Shown: positions 25,130-33,555 of the stretch, one piece after another
Layout: every line of letters begins with the position of its first letter
Position numbering within the stretch: the first letter of the stretch is position 1
Assembly: GCA_022821725.1 (NCBI GenBank)
Contig: JAJEDB010000043.1
Location: 1 to 64,000 of the forward strand
DNA: 64,000 nt
Direction of reading: 5' to 3'
DNA from: Candidatus Poribacteria bacterium
Lineage (GTDB): Bacteria; Poribacteria; WGA-4E; WGA-3G
The notes under the pieces: generated by a model
Told to the model about the DNA's origin: nothing
Seen by the model: only the letters and a program-made list of their open reading frames with translations
Databases searched by the model: none
Translations under genes and position numbers: made by a program

Positions 25130-25217
25130 GTAGCCCGTAATGTAATGGAGGGCGGATATAAGAAACGTATTTGATAGTTCTAACGCACGTTATTTAACCG
25201 CAAGGTAAAATTAAAAG
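25130..25217 (+). repeat. R1 leader repeat, copy before trkA
   Basis: This 88-bp copy runs from GTAGCCCGTAATG to TTAAAAG and stops exactly at the trkA ATG. It contains the stem GCCC/GGGC at its 5' end, GCGG and CCGC blocks about 50 bases apart, and CCGCAAGG, whose AAGG is the trkA ribosome binding site. Related copies precede nuoH, nuoK and bioB, and an inverted one follows trkH. Confidence 0.8.
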
Positions 25218-26624
25218 ATGAAAGCGATAATTATAGGGGCAGGAGAGGTTGGATTCCATATTGCCAAACTTCTCACTGTCCAGGCTAACGATGTTGTTCT
25301 CATTGATGAATCCGATGCTGCTTGCGATCGGGTTAATGAACAATTGGACTTGCAAACGCTGCAGGGTTCCGGAGCATCCCCGCGCCTTCTCAAGACCGCT
25401 GGCATTGACGAAGCGGATCTCCTCATTGCCGTTACGAATAGTGATGAGATTAATATGCTCGCTTGTCAGATAGCCGGCAGGTACAGCGTCAGCACAAAAA
25501 TCGCACGGGTCTCAAATCCTGACTACTTCTCCACAGAGAGCGGACTGACTCCGAAAGACTTCGGTATCGATCTACTGGTGAGTCCAGAGCAACGCTGCAT
25601 TGCTGAATTTGTCCGGCTCTTGCAGATACCTGAGGCACGAGAAATTGTCGACTTTGAAGACGGAAAAGTCCAACTTGTCTCGTTTCGTGCCAGACAGTCA
25701 AACCCCTTAATAGGAAAATCGCTCGCCGAGTTGGACGCAAGTGGGCTGCTCGCCGATATCCGCTTTGCTGCCATCAGTCGTCGTGGCAATCCTAATAACG
25801 GCAACCCGATCAGTAACGGCAACAGGCACATTATCATTCCGAGAGGGGCAGATGCACTGCAACAAGGGGATGAAGCATTTGTCATCGGCAGTTCGCTGGC
25901 AGTTGAGCAATTGTTACGTATTAGTGGTATCACATTTAACCAGCAACTCGATCGTGTTATCATCGTGGGGGCAAGCCCCATTGGCATTGGACTCGCCCGT
26001 GTGCTTGAAGAAAATGACACCGATGTCAAACTCATTGAAGCCGATCAAACCCAAGCGCGACTGGCATCCCAACGCCTCAAGCGGACCACCGTTTTACAAG
26101 GCGATTATCTTCAATACAGACTCCTTGAAGAAGCAGGTGTAGAGGGTGTTAATGGATTCGTCTCCGTCACAGGGGACGATGAAAACGACATTATGGCATG
26201 CATGACCGCTAAAGAGAACGGTGCCCAGCGTGTCCTCGCGCTCGTTCAGCGGCCTCGTTATCTCCCCTTGTTGGCGCGTATTCCGAGACTTGATGGTGCG
26301 GTGAGTAGACATCTCACGGTTGTTAGCAATATCCTGCGGCTCATCCGTCGCGGAAATATCATTTCTGTTGCATCGCTTCACGGAATAGATGCGGAAGTGA
26401 TTGAGATTGTCGCTGGTGTCAACGCGAAGATTGTCCACAAGGAACTCATCTCTTTCAAAACAAAATTCCCAGAAAACGCCTTTATCGGTGCCGTCCTTCG
26501 ACGGGAAAAACTCATGATTCCAACCGGTCAGTCTGTTATCCAACCTGCAGATCGCGTGATCGTCTTTAGTATGCCCGACGCGATTCCAATTGTCGAAGAC
26601 CTGTTCGCGGAGCGGAGAGACTAA
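25218..26624 (+). CDS. trkA: Trk system potassium uptake protein TrkA
   Basis: The 468-residue protein has two RCK units. The first Rossmann fold opens MKAIIIGAGEVGFHIAKLL with LIDESDAACDRVNEQLD and the second opens VIIVGASPIGIGLARVLEE (about 235-253). Each is followed by a TrkA_C domain (QSNPLIGKSLAELD and VHKELISFKTKFPENAF regions). TrkA is the cytoplasmic NAD(H)/nucleotide-binding gate of the TrkH channel. The ATG follows the R1 leader repeat directly. It overlaps the longer frame of trkH and is cotranscribed with it. Confidence 0.95.
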   Translation: MKAIIIGAGEVGFHIAKLLTVQANDVVLIDESDAACDRVNEQLDLQTLQGSGASPRLLKTAGIDEADLLIAVTNSDEINMLACQIAGRYSVSTKIARVSNPDYFSTESGLTPKDFGIDLLVSPEQRCIAEFVRLLQIPEAREIVDFEDGKVQLVSFRARQSNPLIGKSLAELDASGLLADIRFAAISRRGNPNNGNPISNGNRHIIIPRGADALQQGDEAFVIGSSLAVEQLLRISGITFNQQLDRVIIVGASPIGIGLARVLEENDTDVKLIEADQTQARLASQRLKRTTVLQGDYLQYRLLEEAGVEGVNGFVSVTGDDENDIMACMTAKENGAQRVLALVQRPRYLPLLARIPRLDGAVSRHLTVVSNILRLIRRGNIISVASLHGIDAEVIEIVAGVNAKIVHKELISFKTKFPENAFIGAVLRREKLMIPTGQSVIQPADRVIVFSMPDAIPIVEDLFAERRD

Positions 26625-26646
26625 AGGTTGTCAATTACCTATTAAA

Positions 26647-28152
26647 ATGAGCCTTAAATTAATCGCTTATACGCTTGGTAATTTACTTATCTGTCTCGCC
26701 GGAACGATGCTACTGCCCTTGGGAGTGGCTATCTATTATCAGACGAGAGCCGGTGAAGCCGAGAGCAATTTGTCGGCTTTTGTCATCTCAGCGATACTCA
26801 CCTTAGTTGTCGGCTTGGTTCTCCGTTTTAGTATTCGCGCACGACAGGAAGAACTCGGCATCCGCGAAGGCTTTGCGGTTGTCGCTTTGGGATGGGTAAC
26901 GGTTGCCCTTTTTGGATCGCTCCCCTACATATTTGCAGACGTGTTTCGCAGTGAAGGTCGCTCCCCGTGGGTAGAATTTTCCTTCTGTTATTTTGAATCT
27001 ATGGCGGGGTTCTCGACGACGGGTGCCACTGTCCTCACCGAAATTGAGCATCTTTCACACGCTGTGCTCTTCTGGCGGAGCCTTTCCCACTGGCTGGGTG
27101 GCATGGGAATTGTTGTGCTTGCTGTCGCCATTCTTCCGATGCTCGGCATCGGGGGTATGCAGCTTTTTCGCGCCGAGGCTCCCGGACCGCAGACCGATCG
27201 ACTCACCCCGCGTATCGCACAAACGGCTAAACTTCTCTGGGGCGTTTATCTCTTGCTCTCTTTTTTAGAAACAGCCCTCCTGATGCTCGGCGGCATGTCA
27301 CTCTTTGACGCGCTCTGCCACACCTTTGGCACGATGGCAACTGGAGGGTTTTCAACGAAGAACCAGAGCATCGGGCACTACAACAGTGTTTATGTTGACA
27401 TGGTTATAAGTTTCTTCATGTTTCTCGCCGGAACTAATTTCGCGCTGCATTACCGTGCGCTTCGAGGCGATGTCAAAGCCTATTTCCAAGATACAGAATT
27501 CAAATTCTACTGTATTGTTATCGCAGTGAGTATTACCCTAATTTCATGGAATACCATCAGGTTTCAGGTCGATGGGGATATCCCTTATGATTCAATGTGG
27601 ACATCGCTACGCTATGCTACGTTTCAGGTGACGTCTATCATCACGACCACTGGCTACGGGACGGCTGACTTCGAACAGTGGCCCGCCCTCTCCCAATTCA
27701 TTTTAGTGACACTTATGTTCTACGGGGGGTGCGCTGGCTCCACGGGAGGCGGTATGAAGCAGGTTCGATTCCTACTCCTTATTAAACAGAGTCGCGCCGA
27801 AATTAAACGCCTCCTTTTCCCGCATGCTGTACTTCCTATTCGCGTTAACGATCGAGTCGTTCCCCCCGAAGTGATGACGAATGTTCTGGGTTTCTTTTTC
27901 TTTTTCATCGGGATTTTTGCGATTGTAACGTGCATTATGGCAACTTTGGGGCTTGACCTTGTGAGTGCCGCTGGTGCGACAATCGCTACACTCGGAAACA
28001 TCGGTCCCGGTCTCGGTAGCGTAGGACCCACGGATAACTACGCCCATATTCACACGGCTGGAAAATATATTCTGTCTTTCTGTATGTTACTGGGACGTTT
28101 AGAACTTTATACCGTGCTTATCCTCTTTTCACCAAATTTCTGGAAACGATGA
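26647..28152 (+). CDS. trkH: Trk system potassium uptake protein TrkH
   Basis: The 501-residue polytopic protein has the four-fold repeat of pore segments of the Trk/Ktr superfamily. Pore loops are visible at GFSTTGATVL (about 121-130), GTMATGGFSTKNQS (about 225-238), TSIITTTGYGTADF (about 329-342) and the final GATIATLGNIGPGLGSVG (about 441-458). It is the K+-conducting channel of the Trk complex. The ATG at 26647 begins a normal MSLKLIAYTLGNLL start; the longer ORF start at 26590 lies within trkA and is rejected. An inverted R1 repeat begins right after the stop. Confidence 0.95.
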   Translation: MSLKLIAYTLGNLLICLAGTMLLPLGVAIYYQTRAGEAESNLSAFVISAILTLVVGLVLRFSIRARQEELGIREGFAVVALGWVTVALFGSLPYIFADVFRSEGRSPWVEFSFCYFESMAGFSTTGATVLTEIEHLSHAVLFWRSLSHWLGGMGIVVLAVAILPMLGIGGMQLFRAEAPGPQTDRLTPRIAQTAKLLWGVYLLLSFLETALLMLGGMSLFDALCHTFGTMATGGFSTKNQSIGHYNSVYVDMVISFFMFLAGTNFALHYRALRGDVKAYFQDTEFKFYCIVIAVSITLISWNTIRFQVDGDIPYDSMWTSLRYATFQVTSIITTTGYGTADFEQWPALSQFILVTLMFYGGCAGSTGGGMKQVRFLLLIKQSRAEIKRLLFPHAVLPIRVNDRVVPPEVMTNVLGFFFFFIGIFAIVTCIMATLGLDLVSAAGATIATLGNIGPGLGSVGPTDNYAHIHTAGKYILSFCMLLGRLELYTVLILFSPNFWKR

Positions 28153-28240
28153 TTTTAATTTTACCTTGCGGATAAGCGTCATAGTCTGTATTTTGAAAGT
28201 TTTTGATTTCGAGTCGTCCTCCATTACATTACGGACTTGC
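28153..28240 (-). repeat. R1 leader repeat, inverted copy after trkH
   Basis: On the minus strand this copy reads GTCCGTAATGTAATGGAGGAC at its 5' end and ATCCGCAAGGTAAAATTAAAA at its 3' end. It is the same element as before trkA but in the opposite orientation, abutting the trkH stop. The 5' stem has changed on both sides (GTCC/GGAC), while the middle is diverged. No gene follows it on the minus strand, so this copy cannot serve as a leader. Confidence 0.75.
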
Positions 28241-28329
28241 GGTTCGATCTTAAGAAGTATGTTCAGAATACGCAAAAACCTGCGCGTAAGCGAAGCGAAG
28301 CGCAGATCGAAAACCCAATCATAAAAAAA

Positions 28330-28974
28330 ATGAACACCGATAAACTACGCAGAGAATATAGAGTCCATGATGGACACCTACTTGAAGAGAATGTTTCGTC
28401 CGATCCGTTTGAACAATTTGAAAGGTGGTTCTCGGATGCGATCGCCGCCAAACTCGACCTACCGGATGCGATGACGTTGGCAACGGCAACGCCGCAAGGT
28501 ATACCGTCTGCTCGAATGGTGGTCCTCAGAGGTTTCAATGCGAGAGGTTTCTGTTTCTACACGGATTATGGAAGCCAAAAGGGACAGGAACTGGCTGAGA
28601 ATCCGAACGCGGCGTTGGTATTCTATTGGCGTGAACTCGATCGGCAGGTCCGCAGCACTGGCACTGTCGAAAAAATGACAGCCGAGGAATCAGATGCTTA
28701 CTTCGCCAGTCGTCCAGTGAGCAGTCAACTCGCCGTGTGGGCAGAACGTCAGAGCCTTTTGATTTCAGGACGAGAACATCTCACAGAAGGATATCAACGA
28801 GCGGAACAGACGTATGCCCAGGATACCATTCCACGTCCACCACAGTGGGGTGGATACCGACTCGTGCCGAATCTGTTTGAATTTTGGCAGGGGTGTCCGA
28901 ACCGTCTCCATGATCGACTCTGTTATACGCTACAACCCGATGGGACATGGGAGATGAAACGCCTATCGCCATAA
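28330..28974 (+). CDS. pdxH: Pyridoxamine 5'-phosphate oxidase
   Basis: From ATG 28330 the 214-residue product matches PdxH over its length. It has DKLRREYRVHDG at the start, SARMVVLRGFNARGFCFYTDYGSQKGQEL (about 60-88) in the FMN-binding barrel, and PPQWGGYRLVPNLFEFWQG with NRLHDRLCY near the C-terminus. It oxidises pyridoxine or pyridoxamine phosphate to pyridoxal phosphate. That product is also the cofactor of the nearby GcvP. The ORF track start (TTG 28237) would encode part of the inverted R1 repeat and is rejected. No clear Shine-Dalgarno precedes 28330. Confidence 0.93.
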   Translation: MNTDKLRREYRVHDGHLLEENVSSDPFEQFERWFSDAIAAKLDLPDAMTLATATPQGIPSARMVVLRGFNARGFCFYTDYGSQKGQELAENPNAALVFYWRELDRQVRSTGTVEKMTAEESDAYFASRPVSSQLAVWAERQSLLISGREHLTEGYQRAEQTYAQDTIPRPPQWGGYRLVPNLFEFWQGCPNRLHDRLCYTLQPDGTWEMKRLSP

Positions 28975-29091
28975 ATTTAATATTTTGTTAGATGAATCAA
29001 AGAAATCTCGGAAATCACTTAATTTTTCTTGCAGACTCGTATTACAGTTTAACCGCTCGTAGAATAGATCGAAAACTGGAGGAGACTCCCA

Positions 29092-29301
29092 ATGAATTCA
29101 ATGAAATTGGTATGCCTTGCAGGAACACTTTTTCTTTTCTCTTTCCCTGGATGGACAGGTACGTTTATCGAAACCTTCAATGAGGACGACCTCATGGGGA
29201 CGTTTGAAATAGGGAAATTGACAGATATACACCTTTGCGAAAGCGCGTGTGAATGTATCTGCTGTAGGAGCGACCTCCCGGTCGCGACTCACACCGCATA
29301 A
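29092..29301 (+). pseudogene. Truncated LamG/DUF1080-like protein, N-terminal remnant
   Basis: The 69-residue frame has a signal peptide and the start GTFIETFNEDDLMGTFEIGKLTD. That is clearly related to GTFVETFDAKDLQDWQDLTM in the next gene, so the two are tandem paralogues. After about residue 45 the frame is lost: the sequence becomes Cys-rich and runs into an R2 hairpin repeat at 29264-29290. GGAGGAG upstream of ATG 29092 shows an intact former start. I read it as a duplicate whose 3' part was lost, probably with the repeat insertion. Confidence 0.6.
29264..29290 (+). repeat. R2-type hairpin repeat inside the truncated LamG-like gene
   Basis: GTAGGAGCGACC-TCCC-GGTCGCGACTC contains a perfect six-pair stem GCGACC/GGTCGC (29270-29275 with 29280-29285) with a four-base loop. 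Copies with different but still complementary stems are at 44234, 47411, 53829 and 11890. Confidence 0.65.
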
Positions 29302-29335
29302 CAAGGAAAATCATATGAAATTAAGGAGACCGCGG

Positions 29336-30034
29336 ATGAAATTTAGACGTATCATAATTCTGCTGTTTTTTCTGCCTTTCTCTGCTTCGGCGGGGACGTT
29401 TGTGGAAACATTTGACGCCAAAGATTTACAAGATTGGCAGGATCTTACCATGGTGAATCTCGATGCTGCTCAAGCTACTTGGGAGGTACTTGATGGCGAA
29501 CTTCAGGGGATGAGCCATACCACCTTGGTGAGTTTACTTACAGTTGGGGATAAGGCATGGAAAGATTACATCGTCGAATTTGATGTCAAACCTATGAAAA
29601 AACATGGTCCAGGAAGCATAGCAATTGCGGCCCGGAAGAAAAAGACCGCAATCATGACATGTATGATCGGTGACATAGAATTTCCAGATCCAGAATCAAA
29701 GGCTATCTGCTTCAGCGGTGACTTCCACGGGAATAGATATGTGGTTCTCAACAGCGAAGCCGCTCCGTTGTTAACATTGGAAACATGGTCACATCTGAAA
29801 TTGAGCGTTCATGGCCCAACCTTTACCTTCTGGATTAATGGTAAACAGATATTGGAAGCAAGAGATCAGGAAGCTAATTTTCTGATAGGGGGTGTCGGTT
29901 TTGGGATAGCGAACTATACGGCGCGCTTTGATAACATCATCATTACCGGTGATACTATTCCGAATAAGGGACGGCTTGCCGTAACACCCCAAGGAAAACT
30001 CGCGACGGTGTGGGGACAGTTGAAGAAGTTTTAG
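29336..30034 (+). CDS. Secreted LamG/DUF1080-like (concanavalin-fold) protein
   Basis: The 232-residue protein has a signal peptide (MKFRRIIILLFFLPFSASAG). A jelly-roll domain follows, with GTFVETFDAKDLQDWQ, WEVLDGELQG (about 55-64), YIVEFDVKPMKKHGPGSIAIAAR and TFTFWINGKQILEARDQ (about 165-181), then GVGFGIANYTARFDNIIITG. That strand pattern is typical of the DUF1080/LamG-like glycan-binding or hydrolase domains. No catalytic residues can be assigned. AAGGAG seven bases before ATG 29336 supports this start, and ATG 29315 with its own AAGGA is an alternative. Confidence 0.75.
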   Translation: MKFRRIIILLFFLPFSASAGTFVETFDAKDLQDWQDLTMVNLDAAQATWEVLDGELQGMSHTTLVSLLTVGDKAWKDYIVEFDVKPMKKHGPGSIAIAARKKKTAIMTCMIGDIEFPDPESKAICFSGDFHGNRYVVLNSEAAPLLTLETWSHLKLSVHGPTFTFWINGKQILEARDQEANFLIGGVGFGIANYTARFDNIIITGDTIPNKGRLAVTPQGKLATVWGQLKKF

Positions 30035-30118
30035 ACATAGAAACAAGAGGCTATCTTTTCCAATGTGAATATAGAGTTATGGTAGTCTTAATTCAAAAAT
30101 ATTTTTTCTAAAAAAAAC

Positions 30119-30150
30119 TTGACAATGTTTTTGAAATATGAGAAACTATT
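30119..30150 (+). promoter_or_regulatory. Possible promoter of the complex I (nuo) cluster
   Basis: A perfect TTGACA (30119-30124) follows an A/T-rich tract that could act as an UP element. The -10 is weak (GAAACT at 17 bases, ACTATT at 20 bases). It lies about 110 bases upstream of nuoA, with no other good promoter in this 220-base gap. Confidence 0.4.
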
Positions 30151-30254
30151 AAGCATATTAGGGAATTGTGTTTCTGAATCGGCATTAACTTTTAACTTTG
30201 GCAAAGTTCACGAGCCAATATTAAGATGTGTGAGGGCAAAATAGATTAGAAACA

Positions 30255-30623
30255 ATGTTAATAGATTATCTTCCAATCTTGTTGTTGGGACTCTTCGCAG
30301 TCCTCTTTGCGGGTATTAATCTCGCCCTAACCCATATTCTTGGACCCAAACGCCCGACCCGCGTTAAACTCTCCGTTTACGAATCGGGTGTCCGCCCCGT
30401 CGGCGACGCGAGACAACGCTTTACAATTCGGTTTGACCTCGTCGCGATGCTCTTTATCATCTTCGATATTGAGGTGGTATTCCTTTATCCGTGGGCAGTG
30501 GTCTTCAAGAAATTCTCTGAAACGAGTGGTTTATTTATTTTAATTGAAATGCTGGTGTTTATCGGTATTCTTCTTCTCGGCTATATCTATGCTTGGAAGA
30601 AAGGAGGCTTAACATGGGATTAG
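30255..30623 (+). CDS. nuoA: NADH-quinone oxidoreductase subunit A
   Basis: The 122-residue protein has three membrane helices and the NuoA motif [47 protein letters not shown] (about 42-88). It belongs to the membrane arm of complex I near the quinone site. It is the first gene of the cluster and overlaps nuoB by ten bases. The length is normal. Confidence 0.96.
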   Translation: MLIDYLPILLLGLFAVLFAGINLALTHILGPKRPTRVKLSVYESGVRPVGDARQRFTIRFDLVAMLFIIFDIEVVFLYPWAVVFKKFSETSGLFILIEMLVFIGILLLGYIYAWKKGGLTWD

Positions 30624-31123
30624 ATTTTGTTGGACGCGGGGTCGGAGAGACGGATGGAAATATCATCACAACGAGTATAGAGAAGGTTGTCAACTGGGGA
30701 CGTAAGAACTCGTTGTGGCCCATGCCGTTCGGAACAGCGTGTTGTGCCATTGAGATGATGGCGACCTTGGCTTCCAAATACGACCTCTCTCGATTCGGTT
30801 CTGAAGCGATCCGCTTTTCACCCCGCCAATCGGATCTGCTCATCGTTTCCGGCAGGATTTCCATCAAGATGATGCCGGTGCTAAAACGGATTTATGACCA
30901 AATGCCGGATCCGAAGTGGGTGATTTCGATGGGGGCATGCGCTTCCTGCGGCGGCGTGTTTGACACCTATACCCTCATCCAAGGCGTTGATCAGTTCCTC
31001 CCCGTGGATGTTTACATACCCGGATGCCCGCCACGCCCCGAAGACCTCATTGATGCCGTGATGCAGGTGCAGCAGAAAATCACCAGTGGTGCTTCACCTA
31101 AGGGAGTAGAGGCAGTCGTATGA
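30614..31123 (+). CDS. nuoB: NADH-quinone oxidoreductase subunit B
   Basis: From ATG 30614 the product has 169 residues. Motifs for the N2 [4Fe-4S] cluster are present: [11 protein letters not shown] (about 36-46, tandem Cys), [14 protein letters not shown] (about 99-112) and [16 protein letters not shown] (about 127-142). It forms the quinone-site interface with NuoD. AAAGGAGG seven bases before the ATG sets this start, so the ORF track start at 30593 is rejected. The gene overlaps nuoA and, by four bases, nuoC. Confidence 0.96.
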   Translation: MGLDFVGRGVGETDGNIITTSIEKVVNWGRKNSLWPMPFGTACCAIEMMATLASKYDLSRFGSEAIRFSPRQSDLLIVSGRISIKMMPVLKRIYDQMPDPKWVISMGACASCGGVFDTYTLIQGVDQFLPVDVYIPGCPPRPEDLIDAVMQVQQKITSGASPKGVEAVV

Positions 31124-31668
31124 ATGAAGAGAAAGAAGTTGAAGAACAGTCGAAACCGCTCGTCCTTGAAAAATTAGAGGAACATCACGCAGATGCTCTC
31201 TTGGCACAGGACGAAATGCGTGGCACTGTCGTCGTTGTTGTTCGTAAAGAACAGGCTTACGCCGTTTTGGAGTATCTGAAAACGGATGCTGAACTCGCCT
31301 ATACCTTTCTCGTTGATGTTACCGCTGTCGACAATTCTCAGATGGAATCCGAGTTGATGCAGTTTGACTATGCGCGGTTCATGGTCGTCTATCAGCTCTA
31401 TTCCTATCAGGGGCAGTGTCGCCTCCGAGTAAAGGTCCCTGTCCATGAAAGTGACTTAAGCATTCCATCCGTGACTGCATTGTGGAAAGGTGCGAACTGG
31501 CTGGAGCGTGAGACTTACGACATGTTTGGTATCAATTTTGAGGGACACCCCGATCTGCGTCGGATCTTGATGCCGGACGATTTTGAGGGACACCCGCTCC
31601 GTAAGGATTATCCACTCCGCGGACGTGGCGAGCGCGAACGCTTTAATTTTGATAAACAGAATGTCTAA
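31120..31668 (+). CDS. nuoC: NADH-quinone oxidoreductase subunit C
   Basis: The 182-residue protein is a stand-alone NuoC (30-kDa subunit). It has [11 protein letters not shown] (about 64-74), the signature [41 protein letters not shown] (about 126-166) and a basic end. It joins the peripheral arm to NuoB and NuoD. Unlike E. coli, C and D are separate genes here. It overlaps nuoB through ATGA. A 145-base gap follows before nuoD. Confidence 0.95.
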   Translation: MNEEKEVEEQSKPLVLEKLEEHHADALLAQDEMRGTVVVVVRKEQAYAVLEYLKTDAELAYTFLVDVTAVDNSQMESELMQFDYARFMVVYQLYSYQGQCRLRVKVPVHESDLSIPSVTALWKGANWLERETYDMFGINFEGHPDLRRILMPDDFEGHPLRKDYPLRGRGERERFNFDKQNV

Positions 31669-31813
31669 AACTGCCCAGGATTTTTGTAATTTTTGTGATT
31701 TACCATGATAGAATGATGAGAACTCCGATAATTATGGTAAATCTCCCCTCTTATATCGCTGGCACATCAATCATAGTTCAGATTTTAACTGAAAGCCAAA
31801 AAAGGAGTATTTT

Positions 31814-33010
31814 ATGCAAGGTGGGCTGGAACGCGCCACAGGTGAGAAGATGGTCCTCAGCTTCGGTCCGCAACATCCGGCAACGCATGGCACCCTTCGC
31901 ATTGTGTTAGAACTTGATGGCGAATCCGTTCTGAAAGCGACACCACATGCCGGCTACCTGCATACCGGATTTGAGAAACTCGGTGAACACTTGGATTACA
32001 ACCAGTACATCGTTGTAACCGATCGGATGAACTATCTGTCGCCGTTGTCTAACAATTTCGGCTATGTGCTTGCTGTCGAGCAGTTGCTCGACATTGAGGT
32101 TCCAAAGCGGTGTCAATACATCCGTATATTGATGGCGGAACTCTCACGACTCGCAGATCACCTCTTATGGTTGGGAACTGCCGCCTTGGACTTAGGGGCA
32201 TTCTCTGTATTCCTCTATAGTTTCCGAGAACGCGAGAAGTTGTATAGCATTTTTGAAAAGACGACCGGCGCACGGTTGACGACCAGTTACACGCGTATTG
32301 GCGGTGTGCTTCGCGATCTCTATGCTGGGTGTGAAGAAGATGTGCGCGAATTCGTCAATAACTTCCCGAAGGCGTTGAAGGAGACGCATACGCTCCTCAC
32401 ACGAAACCGTATCTGGATGGATCGGACGAAAGGTGTCGGACCCATTTCAGCTGATGATGCCATCGACTACGGATTAACAGGTCCCTGCCTTCGAGCCGCC
32501 GGTGTAGCGCATGATATACGCAAGGCTGAACCGTATTCCAGTTACGATGAGGTCACCTTTGATGTGCCAGTTGGAACGAATGGTGATGCCTACGATCGCT
32601 ACCTTGTCCGGATGGAGGAGATGATCCAGAGTTGCGGTATCGTTAGCCAAGTCTTGGATAACATGCCTGACGGACCGGTCAACGTTGAGAATAATAAGAT
32701 CACGATGCCGAATAAATCGGATGCTTACGGGCATATTGAGGGTTTAATCCATCACTTTAAGGTTGTCATGGATGGACACGGTGTCGAAACGCCAAAGGGT
32801 GAGCATTATTGTGCAACCGAGTCCCCGAACGGCGAACTCGGATTTTATATTCTCAGTGATGGCAGCGGCACGGCTTATCGCATCCGCATCCGTCCACCGA
32901 GTCTTTTGCACTTCCAAGCACTCCCCCACATGTTAGAGGGCGGAATGGTTTCCGATACCGTGGCCGTCTTGGGAAGTTTGAATGTTATTGCCGGAGAGTT
33001 GGATCGCTAA
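31814..33010 (+). CDS. nuoD: NADH-quinone oxidoreductase subunit D
   Basis: The 398-residue protein (49-kDa subunit) has FGPQHPATHGTLRIVLELDGE (about 16-36) and PHAGYLHTGFEKLGE (about 42-56), which carry quinone-site residues. It also has ELSRLADHLLWLGTAALDLGA and a C-terminal PPSLLHFQALPHMLEGGMVSDTVAVLGSLNVIAGELDR. It lines the quinone cavity together with NuoB. AAAGGAG lies ahead of ATG 31814. The next gene is not nuoE but a VOC protein. Confidence 0.97.
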   Translation: MQGGLERATGEKMVLSFGPQHPATHGTLRIVLELDGESVLKATPHAGYLHTGFEKLGEHLDYNQYIVVTDRMNYLSPLSNNFGYVLAVEQLLDIEVPKRCQYIRILMAELSRLADHLLWLGTAALDLGAFSVFLYSFREREKLYSIFEKTTGARLTTSYTRIGGVLRDLYAGCEEDVREFVNNFPKALKETHTLLTRNRIWMDRTKGVGPISADDAIDYGLTGPCLRAAGVAHDIRKAEPYSSYDEVTFDVPVGTNGDAYDRYLVRMEEMIQSCGIVSQVLDNMPDGPVNVENNKITMPNKSDAYGHIEGLIHHFKVVMDGHGVETPKGEHYCATESPNGELGFYILSDGSGTAYRIRIRPPSLLHFQALPHMLEGGMVSDTVAVLGSLNVIAGELDR

Positions 33011-33025
33011 AATAGAGAGAATGAA

Positions 33026-33382
33026 ATGAAAGAGAATGAATTGAATCTCAGCGGCATTATGCTTTTCGTCAAAGACATGAAAACTGTCATAGCGTTTTAC
33101 AGGGATGTCATCGGATTGACGCCTGACGAAGATCAACCGTTCCCAGAACACCGCTTTTTTCGCTTTAACGCGGGTGATTGCACCTTGTGCCTCCATAGCG
33201 CGAGCAAACCCAACGAAGGCAGACAGAAACTCATGTTTCACGTTGAAAGCGTGAGTGCCATTCATCAGCACATAAAATCGAAAGGGAAGCGATTACGGAA
33301 ACTTGAGAACGACGAGGGGCATGCCATTTTCGATATCCGCGATCCAGAAGGCAACCGTATTCAGTTTTACGGGAAATACTAA
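33026..33382 (+). CDS. VOC-superfamily (glyoxalase/dioxygenase fold) protein
   Basis: The 118-residue single-domain protein has the VOC pattern: IMLFVKDMKTVIAFYRDVIGLTPDED at the N-terminus, RFNAGDCTLCLHSASKPNEG in the centre and FDIRDPEGNRIQFYGKY at the C-terminus. The typical glyoxalase-like EGNRIQF contributes a possible metal ligand. The reaction cannot be predicted, since VOC proteins include glyoxalases, resistance proteins and epimerases. It lies 15 bases after nuoD in the same direction, which makes it an unusual passenger in a complex I operon. Confidence 0.82.
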   Translation: MKENELNLSGIMLFVKDMKTVIAFYRDVIGLTPDEDQPFPEHRFFRFNAGDCTLCLHSASKPNEGRQKLMFHVESVSAIHQHIKSKGKRLRKLENDEGHAIFDIRDPEGNRIQFYGKY

Positions 33383-33555
33383 TTTCGATATAACAGGAGA
33401 GGATACAACAGAAGAAGAAGTGAAAGATCTTGCTGGCACCTGTTACTTCACTTCTAATCCGCAGTATTTACAGTTAGTGTTTCGGCGGACCTCGTTAGAA
33501 ATACTTCATTCTCTTTTTGAGAAGATTTACTCGCGGAGGCAAAGGACTACTACAG
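33383..33555. other. AT-rich gap between the VOC gene and the next small gene
   Basis: No supported gene lies in this 173-base stretch. An open frame runs through it from inside the VOC gene but has no start of its own. AGAAGTGA and TCACTTCT form an eight-pair inverted repeat around 33416-33456 with a long loop. The base composition becomes markedly AT-rich from here to about 34690. Confidence 0.35.

Noticed and set aside
25130-25217. R1 as a known riboswitch (for example c-di-AMP type before trkA)
   Set aside because: The same element also precedes nuoH, nuoK and bioB, is only 88 bp, and lacks the consensus of any riboswitch class I know.
28237-28329. TTG-initiated extension of PdxH
   Set aside because: It would translate the edge of the inverted R1 repeat. 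PdxH homology starts after ATG 28330.
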